A DNA stretch of 64,000 nucleotides, taken from an uncultured Piscirickettsiaceae bacterium (GTDB lineage Bacteria > Pseudomonadota > Gammaproteobacteria > Methylococcales > Cycloclasticaceae). A program made the position numbers and the translations under genes. Positions 41,085 to 50,346 of the stretch are shown piece by piece (position 1 is the first letter of the stretch; every line of letters begins with the position of its first letter). The notes under the pieces are model-generated. The model searched no databases. It was not told the DNA's origin and saw only the letters and a program-made list of their open reading frames with translations. The DNA lies in the NCBI GenBank assembly GCA_913061075.1, contig CAJXSK010000005.1, positions 151,891 through 215,890 of the forward strand. Direction: 5' to 3'.

Positions 41085-43373
41085 TTATTCAAACACAGCT
41101 TTCGCTTCTAGGAAGAATGTGCGTGAAGGCCAAGGGTGGTGTACATAAGCCTCTTCATTAAAGACATTATCAACACCAAAACTAAGCTGCGTGGTTTTGG
41201 TTGCTTGCCAGTTAAGTTTTGTATTCACAAAAATATACTGGTCTTGTGCGCCAAACACCTGTTCTTCATTGTCGCTATTATCAAGGTCACCGTAACTATT
41301 GCTGGCATAGCGAATGCCAGTGTGTGCAACAAGCTTGTTTGTTAGCGGGTAATCAACTAACAAGTTTGCACGCCAGTTAGGTAAGCGAGGAAATGTATTG
41401 CCTTCAAGTGATGGGTCTAGTTTGTTTTTATCTATTTCTGCATCGGTATAACTGACATTGAAGCGAGTATTGAATTTGCTTCCCATCACCCTATTCTGAT
41501 TGTAGACAAATTCGGCGCCTTTTGTTTGTACTGTATTGACAGGTAAGAAGGTTCTTAGTGTTGCGCCGTTAACAGTCACGTTTTGGCTGAATATAACATC
41601 ATCAACGTCTTCATAAAATAGATTGAACCTCAGTAATCCATCTTTTAATTGATGTTCTATCATAATGTTTTGGAAAACGCCGTCTTCAGGTTCCAAGTTG
41701 GCATCGGCCACGGACACTTGCAACGCCTCATTCACATTTTGGTAAAGCTCTTCAGTAACAGGAAAACGTAATGCACGCGCTAATGAATAACGAATGGTTG
41801 TTTTGTCTGTCATAAAGTGTGCCAAAGAAAACTTAGGTGAGAAACCAGATTCATGACGGTCGTTATGCTTTTCTGTACCTGTAATCAGGCCGTCTGCATT
41901 GTCATCAAAAAAGCCATTCTCGCCTCGCCAATCATCGTATCGTAGACCTAACGATAAGTCCCATTTTGGGTTGAACATCCAGCCCCACTGAGCAAAAATA
42001 GCGTGGCTAAATGTTTCGCCACCACTAGCGCCACGAGTGGCACCTTTGGTATTGCTAATAGAGTTGTATCTAAACGGGTTAATTTCTAGCTCATACTTAC
42101 TGTAGTTATAACCAATCGACAAGCGATGGTTTTCGTTTCTGTTTAAGCTTTCGGTGCCCACTTTCGCATCAAAAGTTGTCCAGCCGGTATCATCATATTC
42201 GGTTAAACGGCCACCAAATGCTGCATTGCTGGCGGCAAAGGTTGGGTCAGCTGGGTTGCGCCCGGTACGTACCTCTTCATCTTTTAGTATTTCAAAACTG
42301 GTTGCATACAAGTCAAACACCCAGTCACTGTCATCACCTAATGGGCCAGTTAACCCGAGCCCAAGTAGCAGGCTTTCTCTGTCTTGAGAACGTTCTTGGA
42401 AGACGCTTGAACCAAAGTTGCTTGTTCGAAAATTTGTGCCATTTGGCGTTGTTACGTTGTTATCGAAAACAGGGTTGCCAGCAGCATCGGTTAAATAATT
42501 ATTAAGATCGTCTTGTTCTCTTTTTCTATCTTCGTAGGCGATACTACCGCGAAGTTGATAGTCGCCAACGTTATAGTTAGCCTTAACTTTGTATAAATCG
42601 GTCGTGACATGGTCTGGGCCAGAATCGCCGTAATATGTTGCTGGTGTGCCATGCTCTTCAACCCCTGGGCTTGTACCGTTAACAACAGTGCCACCTCCGC
42701 CAGATGCTGTGGCCGCAAATTGTGTTTGAGGTTGACTGTCGTTTTCTAAATGGTTATATGAAAGGAAGAGCCCCAAGTTGCCAAACGTATCCTCAAATGA
42801 GGCAAATGCTTTACCGCCGTTGAAGTGTTCGTTGGTGCTCAACTCGTCGTAGTCCTGGCTGAATAATGAGCCTTTTAGAACAATACGACGTTTTTTTGGA
42901 TCACGTGTTTTTAGTCTAACGACACCACCGATAGAATTACCACCATATTCTGCAGAAAAAGGGCCATAAAGTACTTCGGCGCTTTCAACTTCATCTGGGT
43001 TTACTAGAGACCAGCGAGGTGATCCAGAAAAACTGGTTTGTAAAAAATAATGCAGTGGTAAGCCATCAGCAGTCACCATCGTTCTTGTCGTTTGGAACAT
43101 ATTGGAACCACGAATACCAATAGTGCCGTTTGAATCACCAATGTAGCGTTTTCGAATAACCAGGTTGGGCTCATGCGAAATAATGTCCTCGGTCGTTGTT
43201 ACATTAATGCCGGCAGCCTGCTCTTTGGTTATGGTTGAAGTTGGGCTGACGATGGTTGTATCTTTGAATAATATGTCGCTAGAGACGGTGATGGTCGGCA
43301 CGTTTGGTTCTGCTATAACTAATCCCGCTTGCAACAAGCTAAGACTAAGAATTAATGGTGATGTTGCTTTCAT
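41085..43373 (-). CDS. TonB-dependent outer-membrane receptor
   Basis: 762 residues with signal peptide and an N-terminal plug (NVTTTEDIISHEPNLVIRKR, TIGIRGSNMFQTTRTMVTADGLPL, VEVLYGPFSAEYGGNSIGGVV in essence). A C-terminal beta-barrel ends in aromatic-rich WPSRTFFLEAKAVFE with the terminal hydrophobic pattern needed for outer-membrane insertion. A TonB box may be TITVSS near residue 27. The substrate is unknown. The downstream BNR and thioredoxin-like genes overlap or abut, forming one unit. An AGGAA site precedes the ATG. Confidence 0.92.
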   Translation of the reverse strand: MKATSPLILSLSLLQAGLVIAEPNVPTITVSSDILFKDTTIVSPTSTITKEQAAGINVTTTEDIISHEPNLVIRKRYIGDSNGTIGIRGSNMFQTTRTMVTADGLPLHYFLQTSFSGSPRWSLVNPDEVESAEVLYGPFSAEYGGNSIGGVVRLKTRDPKKRRIVLKGSLFSQDYDELSTNEHFNGGKAFASFEDTFGNLGLFLSYNHLENDSQPQTQFAATASGGGGTVVNGTSPGVEEHGTPATYYGDSGPDHVTTDLYKVKANYNVGDYQLRGSIAYEDRKREQDDLNNYLTDAAGNPVFDNNVTTPNGTNFRTSNFGSSVFQERSQDRESLLLGLGLTGPLGDDSDWVFDLYATSFEILKDEEVRTGRNPADPTFAASNAAFGGRLTEYDDTGWTTFDAKVGTESLNRNENHRLSIGYNYSKYELEINPFRYNSISNTKGATRGASGGETFSHAIFAQWGWMFNPKWDLSLGLRYDDWRGENGFFDDNADGLITGTEKHNDRHESGFSPKFSLAHFMTDKTTIRYSLARALRFPVTEELYQNVNEALQVSVADANLEPEDGVFQNIMIEHQLKDGLLRFNLFYEDVDDVIFSQNVTVNGATLRTFLPVNTVQTKGAEFVYNQNRVMGSKFNTRFNVSYTDAEIDKNKLDPSLEGNTFPRLPNWRANLLVDYPLTNKLVAHTGIRYASNSYGDLDNSDNEEQVFGAQDQYIFVNTKLNWQATKTTQLSFGVDNVFNEEAYVHHPWPSRTFFLEAKAVFE

Positions 43374-43435
43374 TGAAGTTCCTGCTGCGTTTAAAAAAGA
43401 AAGGATTGTATAAGTTTGCTTTTAGTTTGGGATGT

Positions 43436-43463
43436 GACAAATTGCCACATGCGGCAATTTGTC
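43436..43463. promoter_or_regulatory. Perfect 11-bp inverted repeat in the TonB receptor/prlC divergent region
   Basis: GACAAATTGCC (43436-43446) and GGCAATTTGTC (43453-43463) are perfect inverse copies with a 6-base spacer. This size and symmetry fit a dimeric repressor or activator site. It lies about 63 bases upstream of the receptor ATG and 95 upstream of prlC. A putative -10 (TATACA on minus) lies some 22 bases further in. It does not match the Fur, NikR or Zur consensus that I know. Confidence 0.6.
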
Positions 43464-43557
43464 GCGCTTGATAGCCAAATAGAGTTTCAATGACTGTGGG
43501 CTTGGATGTTGTTAGAAACCGTGCGATGATATTTATTTAGAAAAAGGTTTAAAATCA

Positions 43558-45597
43558 ATGAATAACCCATTATTAGAAGAATTTGTATTGCCGCCATTTT
43601 CGGCGATAAAGTCAGAAAACATAGAGCCTGCAGTTGACCAGTTGCTGGCAAAAGGCCGAGAGCAAATTGCGGCTGTGCTGGAAGGTGAAACTGATTTTTC
43701 ATGGGAATCATTAGTGCACCCACTAGAGCTGGTCGATGATAAGTTTAGCCGGAGCTGGTCACCTGTGAGTCATCTGAATTCTGTGCTTAATAACGATGAG
43801 TGGAGAGATGCATATTCTGCTTGCCTCCCGAAGTTGAGTGAATATTCGACAGAGATAGGGCAGAATTTAGACTTATATCAAGCTTACCGTTCCATTAAGG
43901 AAGGTGGTGAGTATAAAAACTTAAGCCAACCTCAAAAGAAAATTATTGACAATGCACTACGTGATTTTGAGTTGTCAGGCGTTGCATTGCCCAATGCTAA
44001 GAAAGAGCGCTATAAGGATATTTCTCAACAATTATCGTTATTAACCAATCAATACGAAGAAAACTTGATGGATGCAACGAATGCGTGGTCAAAATGTGTC
44101 ACAGATGTAGACAGTTTGCGCGGATTGCCGCAATCAGCGCTAGACCTTGCTCAACAAATGGCTCAGCAAAAAGACCAAGAAGGTTGGCTGTTAAATTTAG
44201 AGTTTCCATCTTATATGGCTGTGATGACATACGCTGACGATCAGCAACTACGTTACGAAATGTATTACGCGTTCTCTACTCGGGCATCTGACCAAGGTCC
44301 TTATGCAGAGAAGTGGGATAACTCATCAATAATGCATGAGATATTATCGTTGCGGCATGAAAAAGCACAACTGTTAGGGTTTGGCAGCTATGCAGAGCTT
44401 TCTTTAGCGACGAAAATGGCGAACAAGCCGAGTGATGTTGTTGAATTTTTAGAACAGCTAGCTGATCGTTCGTTACCTATGGCTAAGGCAGATTATGAGT
44501 CATTAACTGATTATGCAAGAGAGCGAGATGGTGTTAAAAAACTAAACGCTTGGGATGTTGCTTATTATTCAGAAAAACTGAGAGAAGAGCGTTACCAGTT
44601 TTCGCAAGAAGAGGTTAAACCATACTTTCCGGCGAACCGAGTACTAAAAGGCCTGTTTTCCATTGTTAATAAACTGTATGGAATAACAGTTAAGGAAATT
44701 CAAGGGGTGGATGTTTGGCATAAGGACGTTAAGTTTTATGAAATAACAGACGAAAAAGGTGATTTGCGAGGTCAGTTTTTTACGGATTTATACGCGCGGG
44801 CGAATAAGCGCGGTGGCGCGTGGATGGACGAATGTGCTACGCGTTTTCAGAAAGATGAGGGGTTGCAAAACCCAGTTGCCTATTTGACCTGTAACTTTAC
44901 ACCGCCGATTGGCAAGCAGCCAGCGTTGTTAACACATGGTGAGGTGGAAACGCTTTTTCATGAGTTTGGGCACGGCTTGCATCATATGTTGACTCAAGTG
45001 AGTCACTTAAGTGTGTCTGGAATACATGGTGTGGAATGGGATGCGGTTGAGTTGCCGAGCCAGTTTATGGAAAACTGGTGCTGGCAAAAAGAATCTATTG
45101 CGTTGATTTCTGCTCACTTTGAAAGCGGTGAGCAATTACCCGATGATTTATTTCAAAAAATGTTGGCAGCAAAAAACTTTCAGTCCGGTATGCAAATGGT
45201 TCGCCAAATCGAGTTTTCATTATTTGACTTTAGAATTCATCATGAGTTTGACGAAAAAAACATCACGCCCATATACGAAACGCTTAAACAAGTTAGGGAG
45301 CAGGTAAGCGTTGTAGAAACGCCTGACTTTAATCGTTTTGCTAATGGGTTTTCGCATATTTTCGCAGGCGGGTATGCGGCAGGCTATTACAGTTACAAAT
45401 GGGCTGAGGTTCTTTCAAGTGATGCGTTTTCTTTATTTGAAGAAAATGGCATTTTTGATGAAAGCACAGGACGTGCGTTCCTGCATAACGTGTTAGAAAA
45501 AGGCGGCAGTGAAGATGCAATGGTGCTTTTTGAAGCGTTTAGAGGAAGAAAGCCAACGATAGATTCATTGTTAAGGCATTCTGGCATTGCTGCTTAA
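43558..45597 (+). CDS. prlC: Oligopeptidase A (M3 metallopeptidase)
   Basis: 679 residues, the normal length. The Zn-binding HEFGH is in TLFHEFGHGLHHML, with the downstream Glu in GIHGVEWDAVELPSQFMENW. It degrades short peptides and signal-peptide remnants in the cytoplasm. A weak promoter TTGGAT-17-GATGAT (43502-43530) precedes it. The small SH3-like gene follows with almost no gap. Confidence 0.96.
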   Translation: MNNPLLEEFVLPPFSAIKSENIEPAVDQLLAKGREQIAAVLEGETDFSWESLVHPLELVDDKFSRSWSPVSHLNSVLNNDEWRDAYSACLPKLSEYSTEIGQNLDLYQAYRSIKEGGEYKNLSQPQKKIIDNALRDFELSGVALPNAKKERYKDISQQLSLLTNQYEENLMDATNAWSKCVTDVDSLRGLPQSALDLAQQMAQQKDQEGWLLNLEFPSYMAVMTYADDQQLRYEMYYAFSTRASDQGPYAEKWDNSSIMHEILSLRHEKAQLLGFGSYAELSLATKMANKPSDVVEFLEQLADRSLPMAKADYESLTDYARERDGVKKLNAWDVAYYSEKLREERYQFSQEEVKPYFPANRVLKGLFSIVNKLYGITVKEIQGVDVWHKDVKFYEITDEKGDLRGQFFTDLYARANKRGGAWMDECATRFQKDEGLQNPVAYLTCNFTPPIGKQPALLTHGEVETLFHEFGHGLHHMLTQVSHLSVSGIHGVEWDAVELPSQFMENWCWQKESIALISAHFESGEQLPDDLFQKMLAAKNFQSGMQMVRQIEFSLFDFRIHHEFDEKNITPIYETLKQVREQVSVVETPDFNRFANGFSHIFAGGYAAGYYSYKWAEVLSSDAFSLFEENGIFDESTGRAFLHNVLEKGGSEDAMVLFEAFRGRKPTIDSLLRHSGIAA

Positions 45598-45609
45598 TTG
45601 ACTATTTTT

Positions 45610-45882
45610 ATGTTGCGTATGTTAAGTGCAATGTTTCTTTTTTTGTGTCTGTGTTCTTCGGCATGGTCCGCTGCACACATTACAGATAAATTGCTGGCAG
45701 GTATTTATCCGCAACCCAATGTAAATGGTGAGCCACTTAAATTGTTACCTAGTGGTACGCCTGTTGAATTAAAAGCCGAGAAAGATGGTTTTGTGAATGT
45801 TGTGTTGGTGGCGGGGCGCTATTGGGGTTTTTCTGCTCACGATGGTGAACAGCGAAAGAAACACGGCGGATTTAGAATGTAG
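45610..45882 (+). CDS. Small exported SH3-like protein
   Basis: 90 residues from ATG 45610 (a TTG at 45598 directly follows the prlC stop but has no better ribosome site). A signal peptide ends near AWSA/AH. The rest (ITDKLLAGIYPQPNVNGEPLKLLPSGTPVELKAEKDGFVNVVL) resembles the SH3-like domain of TIGR04211-type proteins. The coiled-coil and membrane tail of those proteins are missing, so this is a short relative. Possible peptidoglycan interaction, not proven. Confidence 0.72.
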   Translation: MLRMLSAMFLFLCLCSSAWSAAHITDKLLAGIYPQPNVNGEPLKLLPSGTPVELKAEKDGFVNVVLVAGRYWGFSAHDGEQRKKHGGFRM

Positions 45883-45944
45883 TCTGGTCTAAACATATAA
45901 CCATATAGAATAAAGAGTGATTTAAAACGACATATTTGATGGCA

Positions 45945-45971
45945 TTGGTACTTGTAAAAGCAGCGTATAAT
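45945..45971 (+). promoter_or_regulatory. Probable promoter of the SQR gene
   Basis: A perfect TATAAT at 45966-45971 is preceded by TTGGTA (45945-45950) at a rather short spacing of 15 bases. The leader of about 38 bases ends in a perfect GGAGG site (46006-46010) for the GTG start, so strong expression is expected. Confidence 0.45.
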
Positions 45972-46016
45972 CAATAGGTTAACTATATAAAATATGTTCA
46001 TAAACGGAGGAACATT

Positions 46017-47270
46017 GTGTCAGAACAACATCATCAAGTTTTAATTATTGGTGCAGGTGCCGCAGGTATTACTGTCGCTGCAAGCTTAATGCGTCATTCA
46101 GATGGGAAATCATTCGATATTGCTGTCGTTGACCCATCAGAGAATCATTATTACCAACCTGCATTTACGTTAGTGGGTGGTGGTTGTTATTCACTAGAAA
46201 ATACACGTCGTTCAACTAGTAGTTTAATTCCTAAAGGCGTCAAGTGGATTAAACAGGCAGCGACAAATGTTGATGCTGACAACAATGTTGTTGAAATAGA
46301 CAATGGCGATAAAATCACTTACGACTACTTGGTGGTTTGTCCTGGGCTTGTACTAGATTGGGATGCTATAGAAGGTCTGAAAGAAACGATTGGCAAAAAT
46401 GGTGTGTGTACCAACTACTCACCTGATTATGTTGAATACACATGGGAATGTGTACAGGCTTTAAAAGCAGGCGATAACGCGTTCTTTACGCAAGCGCCAT
46501 TGCCATTTAAATGCCCAGGAGCACCACAAAAAATTGCTTATTTAGCGGCGGATTATTTACGTGGCAAGGGTATCTTAGACAAATGTGATGTTCACTTTAC
46601 AAACCCAGGACCGGGTATGTTTGGCGTTCCTTATTTCGCTAAAGCACTGTCTAAAGTCGCTGATGGATATGGGATTCATAAAGACTTATTGCATAAATTA
46701 ATAAAAGTCGACGGTGAAGCGAAAAAAGCAACCTTTGAAGTGGTTGATGGCGATAATAAAGGGGAGATTAAAGAGCTTGAATTCAATATGATTCATGTAA
46801 CGCCTCATCAAAAAACACCGGCTTTCTTACATGGCTCAGCTGTGTCGAATGATGCGGGTTATGTTGAGGTGAACCAACATTCTATGCAGCACGTTAAATA
46901 TGCAAATGTGTTTGGTTTGGGTGATGCTTGTACCACGCCAAACTCTAAAACTGCCGCAGCGGTCCGTAAGCAAGCGCCAGAAGTGGTCAAAAATATCAAA
47001 AACCTAATGGACGGCAAACCAATGTCTGAAGGGTATAACGGTTATGGGTCATGTCCGTTAACGACGGCTCGTGGCAAAGTGATGATGGCTGAGTTTATTT
47101 ATGGTGGTAAAGTGACCCCAACACTTCCTTGGGTGGCTAAACCGAATGAAGAGTCATCTTTGATGTGGCACACAAAAACAATTGGCTTACCCATTTTGTA
47201 TTGGGACTTCATGTTGAAAGGTTACGAGAAATTTTTAGAGCCTCAGTTAGACTTCGATACGGGCGAATAA
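46017..47270 (+). CDS. sqr: Sulfide:quinone oxidoreductase family flavoprotein
   Basis: 417 residues from a GTG with GGAGG six bases upstream. The FAD dinucleotide-binding motif VLIIGAGAAGITVAASL and the second FAD motif YANVFGLGDACTTPNSKTA are present. SQR-type Cys include C166 in PLPFKCPGAP, with C131 and C305 as candidates for the other redox thiols. The C-terminal amphipathic region (WDFMLKGYEKFLEPQL) suits peripheral binding to the inner membrane. It would oxidise sulfide and reduce quinone. tusA sits just downstream on the other strand, supporting a sulfur role. Confidence 0.9.
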   Translation: MSEQHHQVLIIGAGAAGITVAASLMRHSDGKSFDIAVVDPSENHYYQPAFTLVGGGCYSLENTRRSTSSLIPKGVKWIKQAATNVDADNNVVEIDNGDKITYDYLVVCPGLVLDWDAIEGLKETIGKNGVCTNYSPDYVEYTWECVQALKAGDNAFFTQAPLPFKCPGAPQKIAYLAADYLRGKGILDKCDVHFTNPGPGMFGVPYFAKALSKVADGYGIHKDLLHKLIKVDGEAKKATFEVVDGDNKGEIKELEFNMIHVTPHQKTPAFLHGSAVSNDAGYVEVNQHSMQHVKYANVFGLGDACTTPNSKTAAAVRKQAPEVVKNIKNLMDGKPMSEGYNGYGSCPLTTARGKVMMAEFIYGGKVTPTLPWVAKPNEESSLMWHTKTIGLPILYWDFMLKGYEKFLEPQLDFDTGE

Positions 47271-47285
47271 CGAAAGGCATCAACA

Positions 47286-47316
47286 TAAAAAAGGCGTTCA
47301 TTTGAACGCTTTTTTA
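47286..47316. terminator. Bidirectional terminator between sqr and tusA
   Basis: GCGTTCA (47294-47300) and TGAACGC (47303-47309) form the stem, flanked by A6 on the left and T6 on the right. Both strands therefore end in a U-run. It serves sqr (stop at 47270) and the convergent tusA (stop at 47333). Confidence 0.88.
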
Positions 47317-47332
47317 TGTTGAGAAGGTCGCG

Positions 47333-47563
47333 TTATTTAACGATTTTGATATAAAAGTGCTGAACATCATCAGCACGTTCATGCAAAACAATATTGTGTT
47401 TAGACTTGTCAATAAAAACACCGATATCTAAATGTGCCGCAGGGTCTGTTGCCAACAGTTGTAGAACATCACCTGACTTAAGTTGAGGTAATAATTGTTT
47501 TAGTCGAAGGAGAGGTAAAGGACAATTTAGCCCCTTAACGTCAAGAGTTGTATCGTATTCCAT
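47333..47563 (-). CDS. tusA: TusA-family sulfur carrier
   Basis: 76 residues with the family motif LNCPLPLLRLK. The persulfide-bearing Cys is C14. TusA relays sulfur for tRNA 2-thiouridine or for sulfur oxidation. In this window it is next to SQR and not next to tus or dsr genes, so a role in handling sulfide-derived sulfur is possible. It diverges from ubiD across 62 bases. Confidence 0.93.
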   Translation of the reverse strand: MEYDTTLDVKGLNCPLPLLRLKQLLPQLKSGDVLQLLATDPAAHLDIGVFIDKSKHNIVLHERADDVQHFYIKIVK

Positions 47564-47625
47564 ATCTTAGTTTTAGTATAAATGTTATTTTATTGTCTAA
47601 TAAAAATATCAATATGCCATAAAAA

Positions 47626-49101
47626 ATGAATTATATAGACCTACGTGATTTTATATTAAAACTTGAAGAACTGGGCGAGTTAAAACGAATTTCTGAAGAA
47701 GTTGATCCGTATTTAGAAATGACGGAAATATGCGACCGCGTTCTACAGGATAAAGGTCCTGCCTTGTTATTTGAAAATCCGAAAGGCTACTCTGTTCCAG
47801 TTTTAGCTAATTTGTTTGGTACGCCAAAGCGCGTGGCATTAGGGATGGGGCAAGAGAGTGTAGAGGCTCTAAAAGAGGTGGGTGAGGCACTTGCGACGCT
47901 GAAAGAGCCAGAACCGCCAGAGAGTATAAAAGACGCTTGGCAAAAATTGCCTATATACAAGCAGGTCTTAAACATGGCGCCAAAAAAAGTAAAAAACCCT
48001 GCGTGTCAGGAGGTTATTATTGAAGGTAATGATGTGGATTTGGCGACACTGCCAATTCAAACTTGTTGGCCAGAAGATGCAGGCCCACTGATTACATGGC
48101 CATTAGTAATAACAAAAGGTCCTTCAGCAAAGCGCCAAAACTTAGGTATATATCGACAACAGGTTATAGGCCGGAACAAAGTTATTATGCGCTGGCTGCC
48201 GCATCGTGGTGGCGCGTTAGATTTTAAAGCATGGCAAGAAGAGCATCCTGGCAAACCTTTTCCAATTGCTGTTGCTTTGGGTGCAGACCCGGCCACTATC
48301 TTGGCGGCGGTTACACCGATACCAGATGCATTGTCTGAATATGCGTTTGCTGGTTTGTTACGTGGATCAAAAACTAGTGTATCGCGTTGTATATCGCATG
48401 ATTTGGAAATACCGGCGAGTGCTGAGATTGTTTTAGAGGGGTATTTATACCCTGATGAAATGGCTGATGAAGGCCCGTTTGGAGATCATACTGGTTATTA
48501 CAATGAGGTTGAGAGTTTTCCTGTATTTACGATTGAGCGAATTACGCACCGTAAAGACCCGATTTACCATTCCACTTATACGGGTAAGCCACCAGATGAA
48601 CCTGCGATTCTTGGCGTGTCATTAAACGAAGTATTTGTGCCAATTCTAAAAAAACAGTTTCCGGAAATTGTGGATTTTTACTTGCCGCCTGAAGGCTGCT
48701 CGTATCGAATGGCCATTGTTAGTATAAAAAAACAATATCCCGGGCATGCAAAGCGGATTATGTTTGGTATTTGGTCATTTTTACGTCAGTTTATGTACAC
48801 AAAGTTTGTTATCGTCACAGATGATGATGTGGACGTGAGAGATTGGACGTCTGTCATTTGGGCTATCACTACGCGGGTAGATCCAAGCCGTGATACAACG
48901 TTAATTAATAATACGCCGATTGATTATTTGGATTTTGCTTCGCCAGTCTCTGGTTTGGGTTCTAAAATGGGACTCGATGCGACAAATAAATGGGCTGGAG
49001 AAACAACGCGTGAATGGGGAGTACCGATTGAAATGACCGATCAGGTGAAAACTCGAGTTGATGAGTTATGGCCGCTACTAGGCCTAGACTCACCCAGTTA
49101 A
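47626..49101 (+). CDS. ubiD: UbiD prenylated-FMN decarboxylase
   Basis: 491 residues, the normal size for 3-octaprenyl-4-hydroxybenzoate decarboxylase. Key segments include [19 protein letters not shown], the prFMN/Mn-binding [19 protein letters not shown], the catalytic E-x-P region [16 protein letters not shown] and the tail [11 protein letters not shown]. It acts in ubiquinone synthesis and needs the prenyl-FMN made by UbiX, which is not here. Confidence 0.96.
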   Translation: MNYIDLRDFILKLEELGELKRISEEVDPYLEMTEICDRVLQDKGPALLFENPKGYSVPVLANLFGTPKRVALGMGQESVEALKEVGEALATLKEPEPPESIKDAWQKLPIYKQVLNMAPKKVKNPACQEVIIEGNDVDLATLPIQTCWPEDAGPLITWPLVITKGPSAKRQNLGIYRQQVIGRNKVIMRWLPHRGGALDFKAWQEEHPGKPFPIAVALGADPATILAAVTPIPDALSEYAFAGLLRGSKTSVSRCISHDLEIPASAEIVLEGYLYPDEMADEGPFGDHTGYYNEVESFPVFTIERITHRKDPIYHSTYTGKPPDEPAILGVSLNEVFVPILKKQFPEIVDFYLPPEGCSYRMAIVSIKKQYPGHAKRIMFGIWSFLRQFMYTKFVIVTDDDVDVRDWTSVIWAITTRVDPSRDTTLINNTPIDYLDFASPVSGLGSKMGLDATNKWAGETTREWGVPIEMTDQVKTRVDELWPLLGLDSPS

Positions 49102-49113
49102 AGCTCGAACTAA

Positions 49114-50334
49114 TTACTCTTGCGTTTTATCGACAGTAATAATGTCGGTAGGGGCCATGTTAGTCGCGAGCTCTAACCCCTTACGATAACTTTCTGCCGC
49201 CTTTTCAGGTACTTCACCTTGCTCTTCATGGGTTTGGCCAAGTAGCAAATAAGCTAAGCTGGTTGGCTTAATGGCTAAACTTTTCTCAATATAAGACGTT
49301 GCTTTGTTTGTCTCGTTTTGTTCCTTACAGACGATGGCTATTTGATTTAGCAAGGATGTGTCAGACGGGAAGAAATTAAGCCATTTTTCAAGCTGCTTAA
49401 CTTTAGCATTGGCATCTATTTTTAGCTGGCAATAGAGTTCAATAAGAGAAGAATCTTGTGTGGATTTCATTGACTTAACTATCAAGTCAGCGGCGTCCTT
49501 ATCTTCATTCGTTTTTATTTTATAGTTGGTGTATATCGATAAGTATTCAGAAGACAATTTTTGTTTTTTATTTAAACTCTGCCAAATAGTTTCAAAACCT
49601 GGATTGTTTTGTTGTGACGTTGAGGCCAGTAAGTTTGTGAGCGTTTGTTTTTCTAACCCTAGCCACTCTTCCTCGTGGATATTTCGGTTGTTCTTTACTG
49701 TAGGTAATAATTTGTATATCGCTTCCCAATCATTTAGTTTAGACAGTGTTTTTAGTAACAATGCTAATACGACGGGGTGGTTCGGTGTGAGAGAAACAAG
49801 TTGCTGAAGTGTGGCTAAAGCTTGTTCATATTGGCCGGCTGAAAACTGTAATTTAGCACGCGTTAAATGAATAGCGTGGCCTTGTTCTGGTAAGGCATCG
49901 CCAGCTTTAAGCAAGTATTCATCGCGACGGTCAAATGCGCCTTGAGATTGTGCAGCATGTGCGGCGCTTAAATAGTTGAGTAACGGGACTTCACTGTGTT
50001 GAACGTGTTTAGTTAATAGCTTTTCAGAACGTTTCCAGTTTCCCTCAGCAGAATCAAGTAGACCTTTATTTAATTCTTTGATTGAACGGCGTTGAACGCG
50101 GTGCTTGTTCCATTTACTGAGTTTCTTTGGTGACCGTTTGATACCTAACAGCATTTTAAACAGGAGCGCTAACACGATAAAGGCGACTAATATGGCGAAA
50201 ATCAGTACAGCTACTGAGGTTTCAATTGACCAAGTTCCATGCCTTAATAAAGCGTAACCGGGATCAATGTGAACTTGGTACGCAAGCCCACTGGCAATAA
50301 TTAGGGCAACAATAAATAGAAGTAGAAGTTTCAT
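49114..50334 (-). CDS. hemY: HemY protein, membrane TPR protein of the hemCDXY cluster
   Basis: 406 residues. Two N-terminal membrane helices (about 2-20 and 40-66) precede a HemY_N domain (HRVQRRSIKELNKGLLDSAEGNWKRSEKLL) and tetratricopeptide-like helices to the end (LAYLLLGQTHEEQG). This is the gammaproteobacterial HemY and not the Gram-positive protoporphyrinogen oxidase of the same name. Role uncertain, possibly organising heme enzymes at the membrane. Follows hemX by 12 bases. Confidence 0.93.
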   Translation of the reverse strand: MKLLLLFIVALIIASGLAYQVHIDPGYALLRHGTWSIETSVAVLIFAILVAFIVLALLFKMLLGIKRSPKKLSKWNKHRVQRRSIKELNKGLLDSAEGNWKRSEKLLTKHVQHSEVPLLNYLSAAHAAQSQGAFDRRDEYLLKAGDALPEQGHAIHLTRAKLQFSAGQYEQALATLQQLVSLTPNHPVVLALLLKTLSKLNDWEAIYKLLPTVKNNRNIHEEEWLGLEKQTLTNLLASTSQQNNPGFETIWQSLNKKQKLSSEYLSIYTNYKIKTNEDKDAADLIVKSMKSTQDSSLIELYCQLKIDANAKVKQLEKWLNFFPSDTSLLNQIAIVCKEQNETNKATSYIEKSLAIKPTSLAYLLLGQTHEEQGEVPEKAAESYRKGLELATNMAPTDIITVDKTQE

Positions 50335-50346
50335 GATTATTCTCGG

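Noticed and set aside
43436..43463. Fur box or sigma-54 promoter before the TonB receptor
   Set aside because: Neither the GATAATGATAATC-like Fur consensus nor a TGGCAC-N5-TTGCA arrangement can be fitted.
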